From: Pseudomonadota bacterium
GTDB taxonomy: Bacteria > Pseudomonadota > Alphaproteobacteria > Puniceispirillales > Marisalimonadaceae
NCBI GenBank assembly: GCA_027625145.1
Contig: JAQBXK010000001.1
Location: 1 to 64,000, forward strand
Length of the DNA: 64,000 nucleotides
Direction of reading: 5' to 3'
Position 1 is the first letter of the stretch. Each line of letters begins with the position of its first letter. Under the pieces are notes generated by a model. It did no database searches. It was not told where the DNA came from and was given only the letters and a program-made list of their open reading frames with translations. A program made the position numbers and the translations under genes. Shown here piece after piece: positions 37,621 to 46,324 of the stretch.

Positions 37621-38028
37621 ATGAAACTTCAGTTACATCATATCAATTTGTCTTCAGATAAAGTTGATCAAATGAATGAATTTTATTTAAAAGTGATGAA
37701 TTTACAAACTGAAACAGAAGGGTTACCTATTTTAGAAAAGAACAAAGGTTACTCTGGAAATGTAGCTTTTGTTTCGGATGGAAAAATTCAAACACATTTA
37801 GCAGAAAAAGATTTAGATGTGTGCTTTAATACTGGGCATAGTATCAATCCTCTTGAAAAAGGACATATTGCTTATAGAACAGATGATTTGAATGCTTTTA
37901 AAAAACATCTAGATAAATTAAAAGTAAAATACTCTGATTGGGGAGAGACAGCTGTAGCTGGATGGAAACAAATTTTCTTTTACGATCCGGATGGAAACGT
38001 AATTGAGGTCCATGAAGTAACAAATTAG
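37621..38028 (+). CDS. VOC-family (glyoxalase/dioxygenase fold) protein
   Basis: The 135-residue protein has a paired vicinal-oxygen-chelate fold. His6/His7 in LQLHHINLSS opens the first module, GHIAYRTDDLNAF is the start of the second, and the final YDPDGNVIEVHEVT carries the likely metal-binding glutamate. These positions match the usual H/H/E metal site. Family members include glyoxalases, dioxygenases and resistance proteins; the substrate here is unknown. It begins a run of plus-strand catabolic and transport genes. Confidence 0.85.
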   Translation: MKLQLHHINLSSDKVDQMNEFYLKVMNLQTETEGLPILEKNKGYSGNVAFVSDGKIQTHLAEKDLDVCFNTGHSINPLEKGHIAYRTDDLNAFKKHLDKLKVKYSDWGETAVAGWKQIFFYDPDGNVIEVHEVTN

Positions 38029-38064
38029 TCAAAAATAATACTTTTTATAATTTAAAAACACAGA

Positions 38065-39246
38065 TTGGTGGCAAAATTGGTTAAGCCTAATATTAATTTA
38101 TTGGCTGTTATAGTAGCAATTCCAGTAATAGGAATGACTATAATATCCCCAGCATTAACTCTTATAAAAGATGAATTAAATATATCTTTCTCAGATACGC
38201 AGTTAGTACTCACACTTTATTTTTTATTCCTAGCCATAGGTCAAATAATTGCAGGTCCTTTTTCAGATAGATATGGTAGAAAGCCGATTTTGTTATTAGG
38301 TGCCTTCATATATTCTTCCTCAGCCTTTGTTGCATGTTTTTCTAATAGTATTGAATTTTTATTGCTCTTAAGATGCATTCAAGGTTTTGGAGCGGCTGCC
38401 TGTTTATCGGTAGGAAGAACTGTTGTTAGTGATTGTTTTGAAAGAGCAGAAGCAGCAAAACAAATGTCAAAAATTACTGCTGTAATGGCAATAATACCAA
38501 TTCTATGTTTTATATTTGGAGGCCTTTTAGCAGAATTTTTTGGCTGGCGTTATAACTTAGCTGCTTTAGGATCTATAAGCTTTATATTGATAATATTTAT
38601 GCTTTGGGTGCTTGAAGAAACGTTGATTAACAAAGCAGAGACTATAGGTTTTTTAAATATGTTCCAAGTCTATAAAAATCTTATAAAAAACTCTTTGTTT
38701 AGATTGTTTACAATAACAACAGCAATGCAGACATCTATGTTTTTTGCAATGAATGGATTTATGCCATATGAATTTTCTAGACAAGGAGTAAGCGTTTCTG
38801 AGTTTGGAATGTGGTTTTCGTTGACTTCAATGGGCTATATTGTTGGAAATATAATAAATGGAAAGTTTGGATCAAAAATTGGATTAGAAAAAATGTGTTT
38901 AATTGGCACTAATTTTTCATTATTCACTGTTTTTCTTATGTTTTTAAATACTTATTTAGGTATCTATGGACCACTTTCATTATCGCTTATATGTGTTTTA
39001 TTCGGGTGCTCAAATGGCTTTACTGTTGCTAACAGTATGACAGGTGCAATAAATTCTTCTAAGCTTAACAAAGGAGCTGCGAGTGGATTGATGGGAGCAT
39101 TTCAAGTTGGCCTTGGAGGGTTAGCTGGTTTTTTAATTATTTATTTTGATGGAGCTCAAGATTTCTATGTGTGTTTATTGGCTTTAGTAATCATGTCTTC
39201 TATTTCAATAATTTCTGCTTTTTTTATTATTGGCAACAAAGATTAA
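38065..39246 (+). CDS. MFS efflux transporter (Bcr/CflA type)
   Basis: The 393-residue membrane protein has twelve predicted helices, the motif A loop GPFSDRYGRKPILL after TM2 and the DHA1 Bcr/CflA signature FLLLLRCIQGFGAAACLSVGRTVVSD around TM4. This group exports drugs or small metabolites such as cysteine-related compounds. The start is either TTG 38065 or GTG 38068; neither has a strong ribosome-binding site. The end is only five bases before the next start, so the pair is probably translated from one mRNA. Confidence 0.88.
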   Translation: MVAKLVKPNINLLAVIVAIPVIGMTIISPALTLIKDELNISFSDTQLVLTLYFLFLAIGQIIAGPFSDRYGRKPILLLGAFIYSSSAFVACFSNSIEFLLLLRCIQGFGAAACLSVGRTVVSDCFERAEAAKQMSKITAVMAIIPILCFIFGGLLAEFFGWRYNLAALGSISFILIIFMLWVLEETLINKAETIGFLNMFQVYKNLIKNSLFRLFTITTAMQTSMFFAMNGFMPYEFSRQGVSVSEFGMWFSLTSMGYIVGNIINGKFGSKIGLEKMCLIGTNFSLFTVFLMFLNTYLGIYGPLSLSLICVLFGCSNGFTVANSMTGAINSSKLNKGAASGLMGAFQVGLGGLAGFLIIYFDGAQDFYVCLLALVIMSSISIISAFFIIGNKD

Positions 39247-39251
39247 TTTAT

Positions 39252-40175
39252 ATGAATAATGATATTGAAATATTAGATTCTCACCATCATTTCTGGGATC
39301 TTAATAAAAACTACTATCCTTTTTTATCTGATAAAGTAGATAAAGATTTTTTTTTAGGAGATTACAGTAAAATTAGAAAAAATTATCTTCCGATTAACTA
39401 TCTTGAAGATTCAATAAATCATACCATCATTGGTACTATTCATTGTGAGGCTGAATGGGATAGAAATGACCAAATTGGTGAAACAAAGTGGTTAAATGAA
39501 TTATCAAAAATAAATAAATTTCCAAATGCAATAGTTGGTCACGCTTGGTTTCATAAAAAAAACTCAGAAGAAGTTATTGCTAAACAAGCAAGCTTTGATT
39601 TAGTTAAAGGAATAAGATCGAAGCCAAATATTAAATTTTCTCCAACTTCCAATGAAGTTTTGAAAGAAGGTTCTATGCAAGACCCAAAATGGAGAGAAGG
39701 TTTAAAATTGTTAGAAAAATATAACCTTAATTATGACCTTAGAATTCCATGTTGGCATTTAGAAGAAGCTGTTCAAATAGTTAGATTGATACCAAACACA
39801 AAAGTCATTATTAATCATGCAGGATTTCCTTGGGATAGAAGTAAGGAAGGTATGGATTTATGGAGATCAGGCATTAAAGCTATGTCAAAAGAACCTAATA
39901 CTTTCATAAAATTATCTGAATTTGGTGTGAAAGATAAAAATTGGGATTTATTACAAAATAGAGATATTATTGTTGAATTAATAGATTTGTTTGGACCAAA
40001 GAGATGTATGTTTGCAAGTAATTTTCCTGTTTCTAGCATTAAAATTTCTTTTAATGACTTGTTTACTAATTTTAAAAACATAGTAAAAAATTATTCAGAA
40101 GAGGATAAAAAATATCTTTTTGCAGAAACTGCAATACAAACTTATAATATTGATAGAAAAAATTTATATAAATAA
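39252..40175 (+). CDS. COG3618-type TIM-barrel amidohydrolase/lactonase
   Basis: The preferred start is ATG 39252; the 27 codons before it in the same frame overlap the MFS gene. The 307-residue protein has the metal-binding SHHHFWDL at 10-17, HAWFHKK, RIPCWHLEEA, and INHAGFPWDR, then FASNFPVSS near the end. These are the marks of amidohydrolase-2 enzymes of the L-fuconolactonase/sugar-lactonase group. In this neighbourhood a galactono- or related lactonase that feeds sugar-acid degradation is the likely role, but the substrate is inference. Confidence 0.88.
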   Translation: MNNDIEILDSHHHFWDLNKNYYPFLSDKVDKDFFLGDYSKIRKNYLPINYLEDSINHTIIGTIHCEAEWDRNDQIGETKWLNELSKINKFPNAIVGHAWFHKKNSEEVIAKQASFDLVKGIRSKPNIKFSPTSNEVLKEGSMQDPKWREGLKLLEKYNLNYDLRIPCWHLEEAVQIVRLIPNTKVIINHAGFPWDRSKEGMDLWRSGIKAMSKEPNTFIKLSEFGVKDKNWDLLQNRDIIVELIDLFGPKRCMFASNFPVSSIKISFNDLFTNFKNIVKNYSEEDKKYLFAETAIQTYNIDRKNLYK

Positions 40176-40267
40176 AAAAATATACTTTTTTTATTTATAA
40201 TTCTTCATTGTTAAAAAAATATTAAATATGTTAATTATCTATTTTGTCAAATTATGGAGGAGATATT

Positions 40268-41368
40268 TTGAATATTAAATACACTAGAGTAGTAGACAAA
40301 CTTCCATCTTTAGTCCCGTTTGTTGGTCCTGAAGCTCAGGAAAGAAGCATGGAAAAGATTTTTAATGCACGAATAGGCGCAAATGAAAGTGTTTTTGGCC
40401 CTTCGTTAAAAGCAATATCTGCAATGGAAAAAGAAATAAATCATACTTGGAAATACGCTGATCCAGAAAATTATGATTTAAAACTAGCTTTGGCTAATAA
40501 GCATAACGTAAACTTTGATAATATAATTGTAGGCGAGGGGATTGATGGTTTATTAGGATATCTAGTAAGATTGCTTGTTGAAAAAGGTGATAACGTAGTA
40601 ACTACTGATGGTGCTTATCCAACTTTTAATTATCATGTTGAAGGTTTTGGCGGGGTTCTTCATAAAATTCCTTTTAAAAATGATACTGAAGATTTGGAAA
40701 AATTATTATCAAAAGCTAAAGAAACATCGGCAAAAATACTATATGTGTCTAATCCCAATAACCCTATGGGGACTATTAACTCAACTCTTTCTATTAAAAA
40801 ATTAATTGATAATTTACCTAAAAAAACTTTGTTATGTTTGGATGAAGCTTATGCAGACTTTGTTTCTTTGGATTTAATTCCAGAAATTTCAACGAACACT
40901 CCAAATGTCATTAGGATGAGGACATTTTCTAAAGCATATGGAATGGCTGGGGCTAGAGTTGGCTATGGAATCGGTGCTAAGGAATTAATTCTAAATTTTG
41001 AAAAAATAAGAAATCATTTTGGAATGTCACGAATTTCACAAGTAGGTGCTTTAGCTTCATTAGAAGACTTCGAATTTATTAATAATGTTGTTCTTAAAGT
41101 AAGATTATCTCTTGAAAAAATAGCTAAAATTGCTGTTTATAATAATTGTAGAGTTCTTCCTTCACATACTAATTTTATTGCTATAGATTGCTGTAAAGAT
41201 GTTGATTTTGCAAAAAGGGTTTTAGATAATTTAATACTTCAAGGTGTCTTCGTTAGGATGCCATATTCAAATCCACAAAATAGATGTATAAGAGTTACTG
41301 CTGGATTAGACGAAGATATAAAATTATTTGAACAAGCTTTTCCAATAGCATTAAAGAAAAGTGAATAA
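40268..41368 (+). CDS. Histidinol-phosphate-aminotransferase-like PLP enzyme
   Basis: The start is taken as TTG 40268, five bases after GGAGGAG; a longer frame from 40244 would include that ribosome-binding site. The 366-residue protein has ARIGANESVFGPS near 34-46, VSNPNNPMGT near 160-169, LDEAYADF near 191-198 and Schiff-base Lys222 in FSKAYGMAGARVGYGIG. The fold is HisC-like. Its place among sugar-acid and aldehyde-oxidation genes suggests a catabolic paralogue rather than the histidine-pathway enzyme. Specificity cannot be assigned. Confidence 0.87.
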   Translation: MNIKYTRVVDKLPSLVPFVGPEAQERSMEKIFNARIGANESVFGPSLKAISAMEKEINHTWKYADPENYDLKLALANKHNVNFDNIIVGEGIDGLLGYLVRLLVEKGDNVVTTDGAYPTFNYHVEGFGGVLHKIPFKNDTEDLEKLLSKAKETSAKILYVSNPNNPMGTINSTLSIKKLIDNLPKKTLLCLDEAYADFVSLDLIPEISTNTPNVIRMRTFSKAYGMAGARVGYGIGAKELILNFEKIRNHFGMSRISQVGALASLEDFEFINNVVLKVRLSLEKIAKIAVYNNCRVLPSHTNFIAIDCCKDVDFAKRVLDNLILQGVFVRMPYSNPQNRCIRVTAGLDEDIKLFEQAFPIALKKSE

Positions 41369-41424
41369 ATAACTATTTAAGTATAAAATTTATATATTAT
41401 AAACTAAATTTAGGGGATTAATAA

Positions 41425-42867
41425 ATGTTACAAGAATATCCAAACACACAGCTTTTTCTCAATGGAGAATGGAGGGATTCTTTATCGAAAGAAACTCTTG
41501 AGATCATCAATCCAGCCACTGAAGAAATCATAGGAAAACTTGCGCATGCAAGAAAAGATGATCTAGATATAGCCTTGAATGCTGCAGATACGGCATTTAA
41601 AGATTGGAAGAATGTTTCAGCTTATGATCGTTCAAAGATACTTCGTAAAGCGGCTGAAATTATTCGTAGTAGAGTTGATAAGATTGCTACTCTTATGACT
41701 TTAGAGCAAGGCAAACCTCTAGCAGAAGCTAAAGGAGAGACTTTAGGGGCAGCTGATTCAATTGATTGGTATGCCGAAGAAGGAAGAAGGGCATATGGAA
41801 GAATTATACCAGCAAGGGCTCAAGGCGTTTATCAGTTTGTATTCAAAGAGCCAGTTGGAGTTGTAGCAGCTTTCACTCCATGGAATTTTCCACTTAATCA
41901 AGTTGTTAAAAAAGTAGCCGCAGCTTTTGCCGCAGGATGTACTGTAATTATAAAAGGACCTGAAGAAACTCCAGCAAGTGTTGCTGAATTAATTAAGGCT
42001 TTTGATGAAGCTGGCATGCCTAAAGGCTCAATAAATCTTGTTTTTGGAATTCCTGCAGAAATTTCTGAGTATTTAATTTCACATCCAATAGTTAGAAAAG
42101 TTACTTTTACAGGATCTACTGCGGTTGGCAAACAATTAGCTTCACTAGCAGGAACGCATATGAAAAGAGCAACAATGGAGCTTGGAGGTCATTCTCCTGC
42201 TATTGTTTGTGCAGATGCAGATGTAAATGTTGCAGTTAAAATTTTAAGCGCAAATAAGTTTAGAAATGCTGGCCAGGTTTGTATATCTCCAACAAGGTTC
42301 TTAGTTCATGAATCTGTATATGATCAATTCGTAGAAGGTTTTGTCAAAAGCGCAGAAAGCTTGAACGTAGGCAATGGACTTGATGAAGGTATAAATATGG
42401 GGCCATTAGCTCATGATAGACGATTAACAGCAATAGAAGGATTTGTTGCTGATGCAGTTGAAAAAGGAGCAAAGATTTTAACTGGTGGCAAAAGAAAAGG
42501 TAATAAAGGTTATTTTTTTGAACCAACTGTTATGACAGATGTTAGTAAAGATTCAAGAATAATGAATGAAGAGCCCTTTGGACCATTAGCTCCAATAAAC
42601 TCTTTTAGCAGTATAGATGAAGTGGTAGAAGAAGCTAATCGCCTTAATTATGGTTTAGCTGCTTATGCATATACTAATTCTGCTAAAACTGCTCAACATT
42701 TAGGTGCAGCAATAGAAAGTGGTCAAGTTTCTATCAATCATCACGGCTTGGGTCTTGTTGACACGCCTTTTGGCGGTGTTAAAGATTCTGGATATGGATC
42801 AGAGGGTGGACCTGAAGGCTTAGATGCTTATTTAACAACTAAGTTGGTATCTCAAACAGGGCTTTAA
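41425..42867 (+). CDS. Aldehyde dehydrogenase (succinate-semialdehyde dehydrogenase type)
   Basis: The 480-residue NAD(P)-dependent enzyme has TPWNFP with the oxyanion-stabilising Asn154, FTGSTAVGK at 228-236 in the cofactor site, general base Glu252 in MELGGHSP and the nucleophile Cys286 in NAGQVC. It is closest in feel to succinate-, glutarate- or 2-oxoglutarate-semialdehyde dehydrogenases. The neighbouring sugar-acid genes favour a semialdehyde arising from that route, but gamma-aminobutyrate use is also possible given the adjacent aminotransferase. A terminator follows. Confidence 0.9.
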   Translation: MLQEYPNTQLFLNGEWRDSLSKETLEIINPATEEIIGKLAHARKDDLDIALNAADTAFKDWKNVSAYDRSKILRKAAEIIRSRVDKIATLMTLEQGKPLAEAKGETLGAADSIDWYAEEGRRAYGRIIPARAQGVYQFVFKEPVGVVAAFTPWNFPLNQVVKKVAAAFAAGCTVIIKGPEETPASVAELIKAFDEAGMPKGSINLVFGIPAEISEYLISHPIVRKVTFTGSTAVGKQLASLAGTHMKRATMELGGHSPAIVCADADVNVAVKILSANKFRNAGQVCISPTRFLVHESVYDQFVEGFVKSAESLNVGNGLDEGINMGPLAHDRRLTAIEGFVADAVEKGAKILTGGKRKGNKGYFFEPTVMTDVSKDSRIMNEEPFGPLAPINSFSSIDEVVEEANRLNYGLAAYAYTNSAKTAQHLGAAIESGQVSINHHGLGLVDTPFGGVKDSGYGSEGGPEGLDAYLTTKLVSQTGL

Positions 42868-42890
42868 ATTTTGAATAAAAAATATTATAA

Positions 42891-42918
42891 AAGCAGCATT
42901 TAAATGCTGCTTTTATTA
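42891..42918 (+). terminator. Terminator after the aldehyde dehydrogenase
   Basis: GCAGCATTT-AAATGCTGC (42893-42910) is a perfect 18-base palindrome flanked by AA and a TTTTATT tail. It forms a stable hairpin 25 bases after the stop and separates the aldehyde dehydrogenase from dgoK. Confidence 0.8.
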
Positions 42919-43088
42919 TTTAAAGCAAATTAAATGAATAATGTTAAATTAAATTTAAATTATGAATTCTTGAAAATTTAAGAACCATGAATAAATTAAG
43001 AAATATCCTAATTTAAATTTTTAATTTGTCTCTTTTAATTATTTATTTAAAATATTAATTGTTTTATTATTTTCATAAAGGTTTAAAT

Positions 43089-43973
43089 ATGGATCCTTGG
43101 ATTGCCGTTGATTGGGGAACCAGTTCTTTTAGAGCATATTTAATTACTAATGATAAAGTGTTAGACCAGATTCATTCCAAAGACGGTATGAAATTTGTTC
43201 AACATGATAATTTTGAAATAACATTTGTAAAATTAATTGAAAAATGGCTTGTTACAAATAAAAAAATTCTAATTTTAGCTAGCGGTATGCTTGGTTCGCG
43301 TCAAGGATGGGCTGAAGCCTCTTATCAAAAAGCCCCTTGTAACTTAGAAAAACTAAAATATATGTCACCATTAATTAAAGATAATAGATTTGAATTAAAA
43401 ATATATTCAGGTGTTTCACAATCAAATCCACCTGATGTAATGAGAGGTGAAGAAACTCAAGTTTCTGGTTTTTTTTCTGACAATACTAATTTTGCAGGTT
43501 CTATATGTTTACCTGGAACTCATAGCAAATGGATAAATGCAAAACAATCTAGAATAGAAAATTTTAAAACCTATATGACAGGAGAATTATTCGAAGTTAT
43601 TTCTCAAAACACAGTTTTAATTCATAGTTTAAATTGTAAGGAAATAGATAAAATAGAATTCATAAAATCAGTTGATTTAATTGTTGAAAAACCTGAAATA
43701 TTTAGTGGTTTGCTTTTTCAATTAAGAGCTGATGATCTTTTAAACAAACAGATGTCTATTATTTCAAGATCTAGGTTGTCCGGATATCTTTTAGGGATAG
43801 AGCTTGCTGATAGTATTAAATACTGGAATAACAAAGATGTTGTTATAATTGGCGATGAAACTTTAATCGAATTGTATGGCGATGCTTTAATGAACAAAGT
43901 ATCATCATTAAGGCAATTCAAATCAGAAGAAATGGTACTTAAAGGACTGACAAATTTTAAAAAATTTTTATAA
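43089..43973 (+). CDS. dgoK: 2-dehydro-3-deoxygalactonokinase
   Basis: DgoK phosphorylates 2-keto-3-deoxygalactonate in the DeLey-Doudoroff galactonate pathway. From ATG 43089, behind AAAGG, the protein has 294 residues; a TTG at 43059 would add ten residues with no support. It opens with the ASKHA-type phosphate-binding AVDWGTSSFRAYL at 6-18 and carries SGMLGSRQGW, GEETQVSGF and CLPGTHSKW, the family signatures. The matching aldolase gene follows after 44 bases. The dehydratase (DgoD) is not in the window. Confidence 0.93.
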   Translation: MDPWIAVDWGTSSFRAYLITNDKVLDQIHSKDGMKFVQHDNFEITFVKLIEKWLVTNKKILILASGMLGSRQGWAEASYQKAPCNLEKLKYMSPLIKDNRFELKIYSGVSQSNPPDVMRGEETQVSGFFSDNTNFAGSICLPGTHSKWINAKQSRIENFKTYMTGELFEVISQNTVLIHSLNCKEIDKIEFIKSVDLIVEKPEIFSGLLFQLRADDLLNKQMSIISRSRLSGYLLGIELADSIKYWNNKDVVIIGDETLIELYGDALMNKVSSLRQFKSEEMVLKGLTNFKKFL

Positions 43974-44017
43974 AAATAAGAATTATTATTATTGTTAAAT
44001 TAACAAAAGGAAGAAAA

Positions 44018-44656
44018 TTGTTTAATAAAATTAATGTGCTTAATCCTTGGCGTCCAATAATTGCTATTTTAAGAGGTATAACTCCTTTAGAAGCTGAAAG
44101 TGTATCGGATGTTTTAATTGAGGCTGGAATAAATATCATTGAAGTACCTTTGAATTCTCCTGAACCATATGAAACAATCAGTAGAATGGTCAAGTTTCAT
44201 GGAGATAGTGCTTTATTTGGTGCTGGCACAGTTTTAAATGAAATTGAAGTATCTAGAATTTCAGATATTGGTGGAAAAATTATAGTTTCACCAAATACAA
44301 ATGATAAAGTCATTAATAAAACTAAAGAATTAAATTTATTAAGTTTTCCTGGTGTCTTTACGGCATCTGAATCTTTTCAAGCCTTAAATTCTGGTGCAGA
44401 TGGATTGAAGTTTTTTCCTGCATCACAACTTATGCCTAATAACTTTAAATCTCTATCTTCTGTTCTGCCAATTAATACTTTTTCATTAGCTGTAGGTGGA
44501 GTTGATGTTCCTAATTTTAAGGAATGGTTAGATGTTGGTATTTCAGGCTTTGGTTTAGGGTCTAATTTATATAAACAAGGAATGATGCTTGATGAAGTAA
44601 AAGAAAATGCTGAATTAATTGTGAAATCATATGATAACGCAATTTTAGAATATTAA
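44018..44656 (+). CDS. dgoA: 2-dehydro-3-deoxy-6-phosphogalactonate aldolase
   Basis: The aldolase splits 2-keto-3-deoxy-6-phosphogalactonate to pyruvate and glyceraldehyde 3-phosphate. The 212-residue protein has Glu42 in IIEVPLNSPEP and the Schiff-base lysine Lys131 in DGLKFFPAS, together with GAGTVL and the phosphate-binding AVGGVDVPN. It is a type I KDPG/KDPGal aldolase; pairing with dgoK indicates the galactonate form. The start is TTG 44018 behind AAGGAAG. The formate dehydrogenase genes follow after 17 bases. Confidence 0.92.
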   Translation: MFNKINVLNPWRPIIAILRGITPLEAESVSDVLIEAGINIIEVPLNSPEPYETISRMVKFHGDSALFGAGTVLNEIEVSRISDIGGKIIVSPNTNDKVINKTKELNLLSFPGVFTASESFQALNSGADGLKFFPASQLMPNNFKSLSSVLPINTFSLAVGGVDVPNFKEWLDVGISGFGLGSNLYKQGMMLDEVKENAELIVKSYDNAILEY

Positions 44657-44673
44657 TTATAAGTTAATAAAGT

Positions 44674-46323
44674 ATGAAACAAAAAACAAATAATAAAGTT
44701 CAAAAAGAAGTTAATATTAATAACTTTGCACAAATTAAATTATTATTAACGTCTCTTGAATTAAGGAGAGATTTATTAATAGAACATCTCCATATAATTC
44801 AAGATCATTTCGGTTATATTTCTGAAGATAGCCTGATGTCATTATCTACTTTGTTAAATTTAAGTATGATAGAAGTTTATGAAGTTGCTACATTTTATGC
44901 ACATTTTGATGTCATTAAAGAAGGTGATAAAATTCCACCAAAAATTACTATTCGTGTTTGTGATTCTTTAACATGCGAAATGTCAGGATCAAATGAATTA
45001 AAAAAAATATTAGAAAATGAGTTTAAAAAAGATGAAGTTAGAGTTTTAAGAGCCCCTTGTATGGGAAGATGTTTCGCAGCACCCACCATAGAAATAGGTC
45101 ATAATCATATTGACTACGCTAATTTAAATAAAGTGCAAGTTGCGATTAAAAATAACGATATTTTTCCTAAAATTCCAAATTATCAAGATTATAATTCACA
45201 CTTAACTTTAGGTGGATACAAAATCTTAAAAGAAATTAGAAGATCAAGTAAATCTAATGATTGGTACAATGATTTAATAAAAGCTGATCTTAGAGGATTA
45301 GGTGGAGCAGGATTTAATACAGCAAAAAAATGGAATTTAGTTTCCTCTGAAAAAGGGTTTAAATACTTAGCAGTTAACGCAGACGAAGGTGAGCCTGGCA
45401 CTTTTAAGGACAGACATTATTTAGAAACTGAACCACATGTTTTTTTAGAAGGAATGTTATTAGCTGCTTACGCAATTAAAGCAAAAAAGTGTTTTATATA
45501 CTTAAGAGATGAGTATCCAGTTATTTTAGAAATTTTAAAAAAAGAAATTTTAACGTTAGAAAAAAATAATATCATTACTAAAAACTATATTGATTTAAGA
45601 CGAGGAGCTGGGGCTTATATTTGTGGTGAAGAAAGTGCTATGATTGAAAGTATTGAGGGTAAAAGAGGATTGCCTCGTCATCGCCCTCCTTATGTAAGTC
45701 AATCAGGGATTTTTGGAAGGCCTACTTTAGTACACAATGTTGAGACATTGTATTGGGTATCTAAAATTTTAACAAATGGACCCAATATTTTTACTAACAT
45801 TGTTAAAAATAATAGAGTTGGGATAAGAAGTTATTCAGTATCAGGTAGAGTTAATAACCCTGGTCTGTATCTCTTGCCATCTGGTTCAACTGTTACTGAT
45901 ATAATAGAAAATGCTGGAGGAATGCTAGATGGGCATATCTTTAAAGCATATCAACCTGGAGGGGCATCGTCTGGCCTTTTGCCTGCATCTCTTAATAATA
46001 TCCCATTAGATTTTGATACTTTAAATGATTATAATACATTTATAGGATCGGCAGCGGTTGTTATCGTATCAGATCAAGATAATATAAAAGACGTAGCCCT
46101 TAATATGATTAAATTCTTTAAATCAGAGAGTTGTGGTCAATGTACTCCGTGTAGAGTTGGATGTGCTAAAGCAGAAATAATAATGAGTAAAAAAGAATGG
46201 GATATCCCTTTGCTTGAAGATTTATGTGAAGTTATGGGGTCTAGTTCAATTTGTGGATTGGGGCAGGCTGCTGTAAATCCAATTTTATCATCTATTAAAT
46301 ATTTTTCAGAAGAACTAAAATAA
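44674..46323 (+). CDS. NAD-dependent formate dehydrogenase, fused gamma-beta (NuoE-NuoF-like) subunit
   Basis: The 549-residue protein joins two subunits that are usually separate. Residues 20-160 are NuoE/FdsG-like, with the 2Fe-2S ligands Cys96, Cys101, Cys129 and Cys133. From about 180 it is NuoF/FdsB-like, with FMN/NAD motifs RGLGGAGF at 207-214 and NADEGEPGTF at 235-244. The 4Fe-4S ligands are Cys487, Cys490, Cys493 and Cys527. It would pass electrons from the FdsA partner to NAD+. ATG 44674 lies after the aldolase gene; its stop is one base from the next ATG. The fusion enforces equal stoichiometry. Confidence 0.93.
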   Translation: MKQKTNNKVQKEVNINNFAQIKLLLTSLELRRDLLIEHLHIIQDHFGYISEDSLMSLSTLLNLSMIEVYEVATFYAHFDVIKEGDKIPPKITIRVCDSLTCEMSGSNELKKILENEFKKDEVRVLRAPCMGRCFAAPTIEIGHNHIDYANLNKVQVAIKNNDIFPKIPNYQDYNSHLTLGGYKILKEIRRSSKSNDWYNDLIKADLRGLGGAGFNTAKKWNLVSSEKGFKYLAVNADEGEPGTFKDRHYLETEPHVFLEGMLLAAYAIKAKKCFIYLRDEYPVILEILKKEILTLEKNNIITKNYIDLRRGAGAYICGEESAMIESIEGKRGLPRHRPPYVSQSGIFGRPTLVHNVETLYWVSKILTNGPNIFTNIVKNNRVGIRSYSVSGRVNNPGLYLLPSGSTVTDIIENAGGMLDGHIFKAYQPGGASSGLLPASLNNIPLDFDTLNDYNTFIGSAAVVIVSDQDNIKDVALNMIKFFKSESCGQCTPCRVGCAKAEIIMSKKEWDIPLLEDLCEVMGSSSICGLGQAAVNPILSSIKYFSEELK

Positions 46324-46324
46324 A

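Noticed and set aside
39171-39251. N-terminal extension of the amidohydrolase
   Set aside because: The extra 27 residues are the out-of-frame reading of the MFS 3' end; ATG 39252 starts directly before the conserved SHHHFW motif.
40244-40267. Upstream TTG start of the HisC-like gene
   Set aside because: It would place the GGAGGAG ribosome-binding site inside the coding region; TTG 40268 is correctly spaced.
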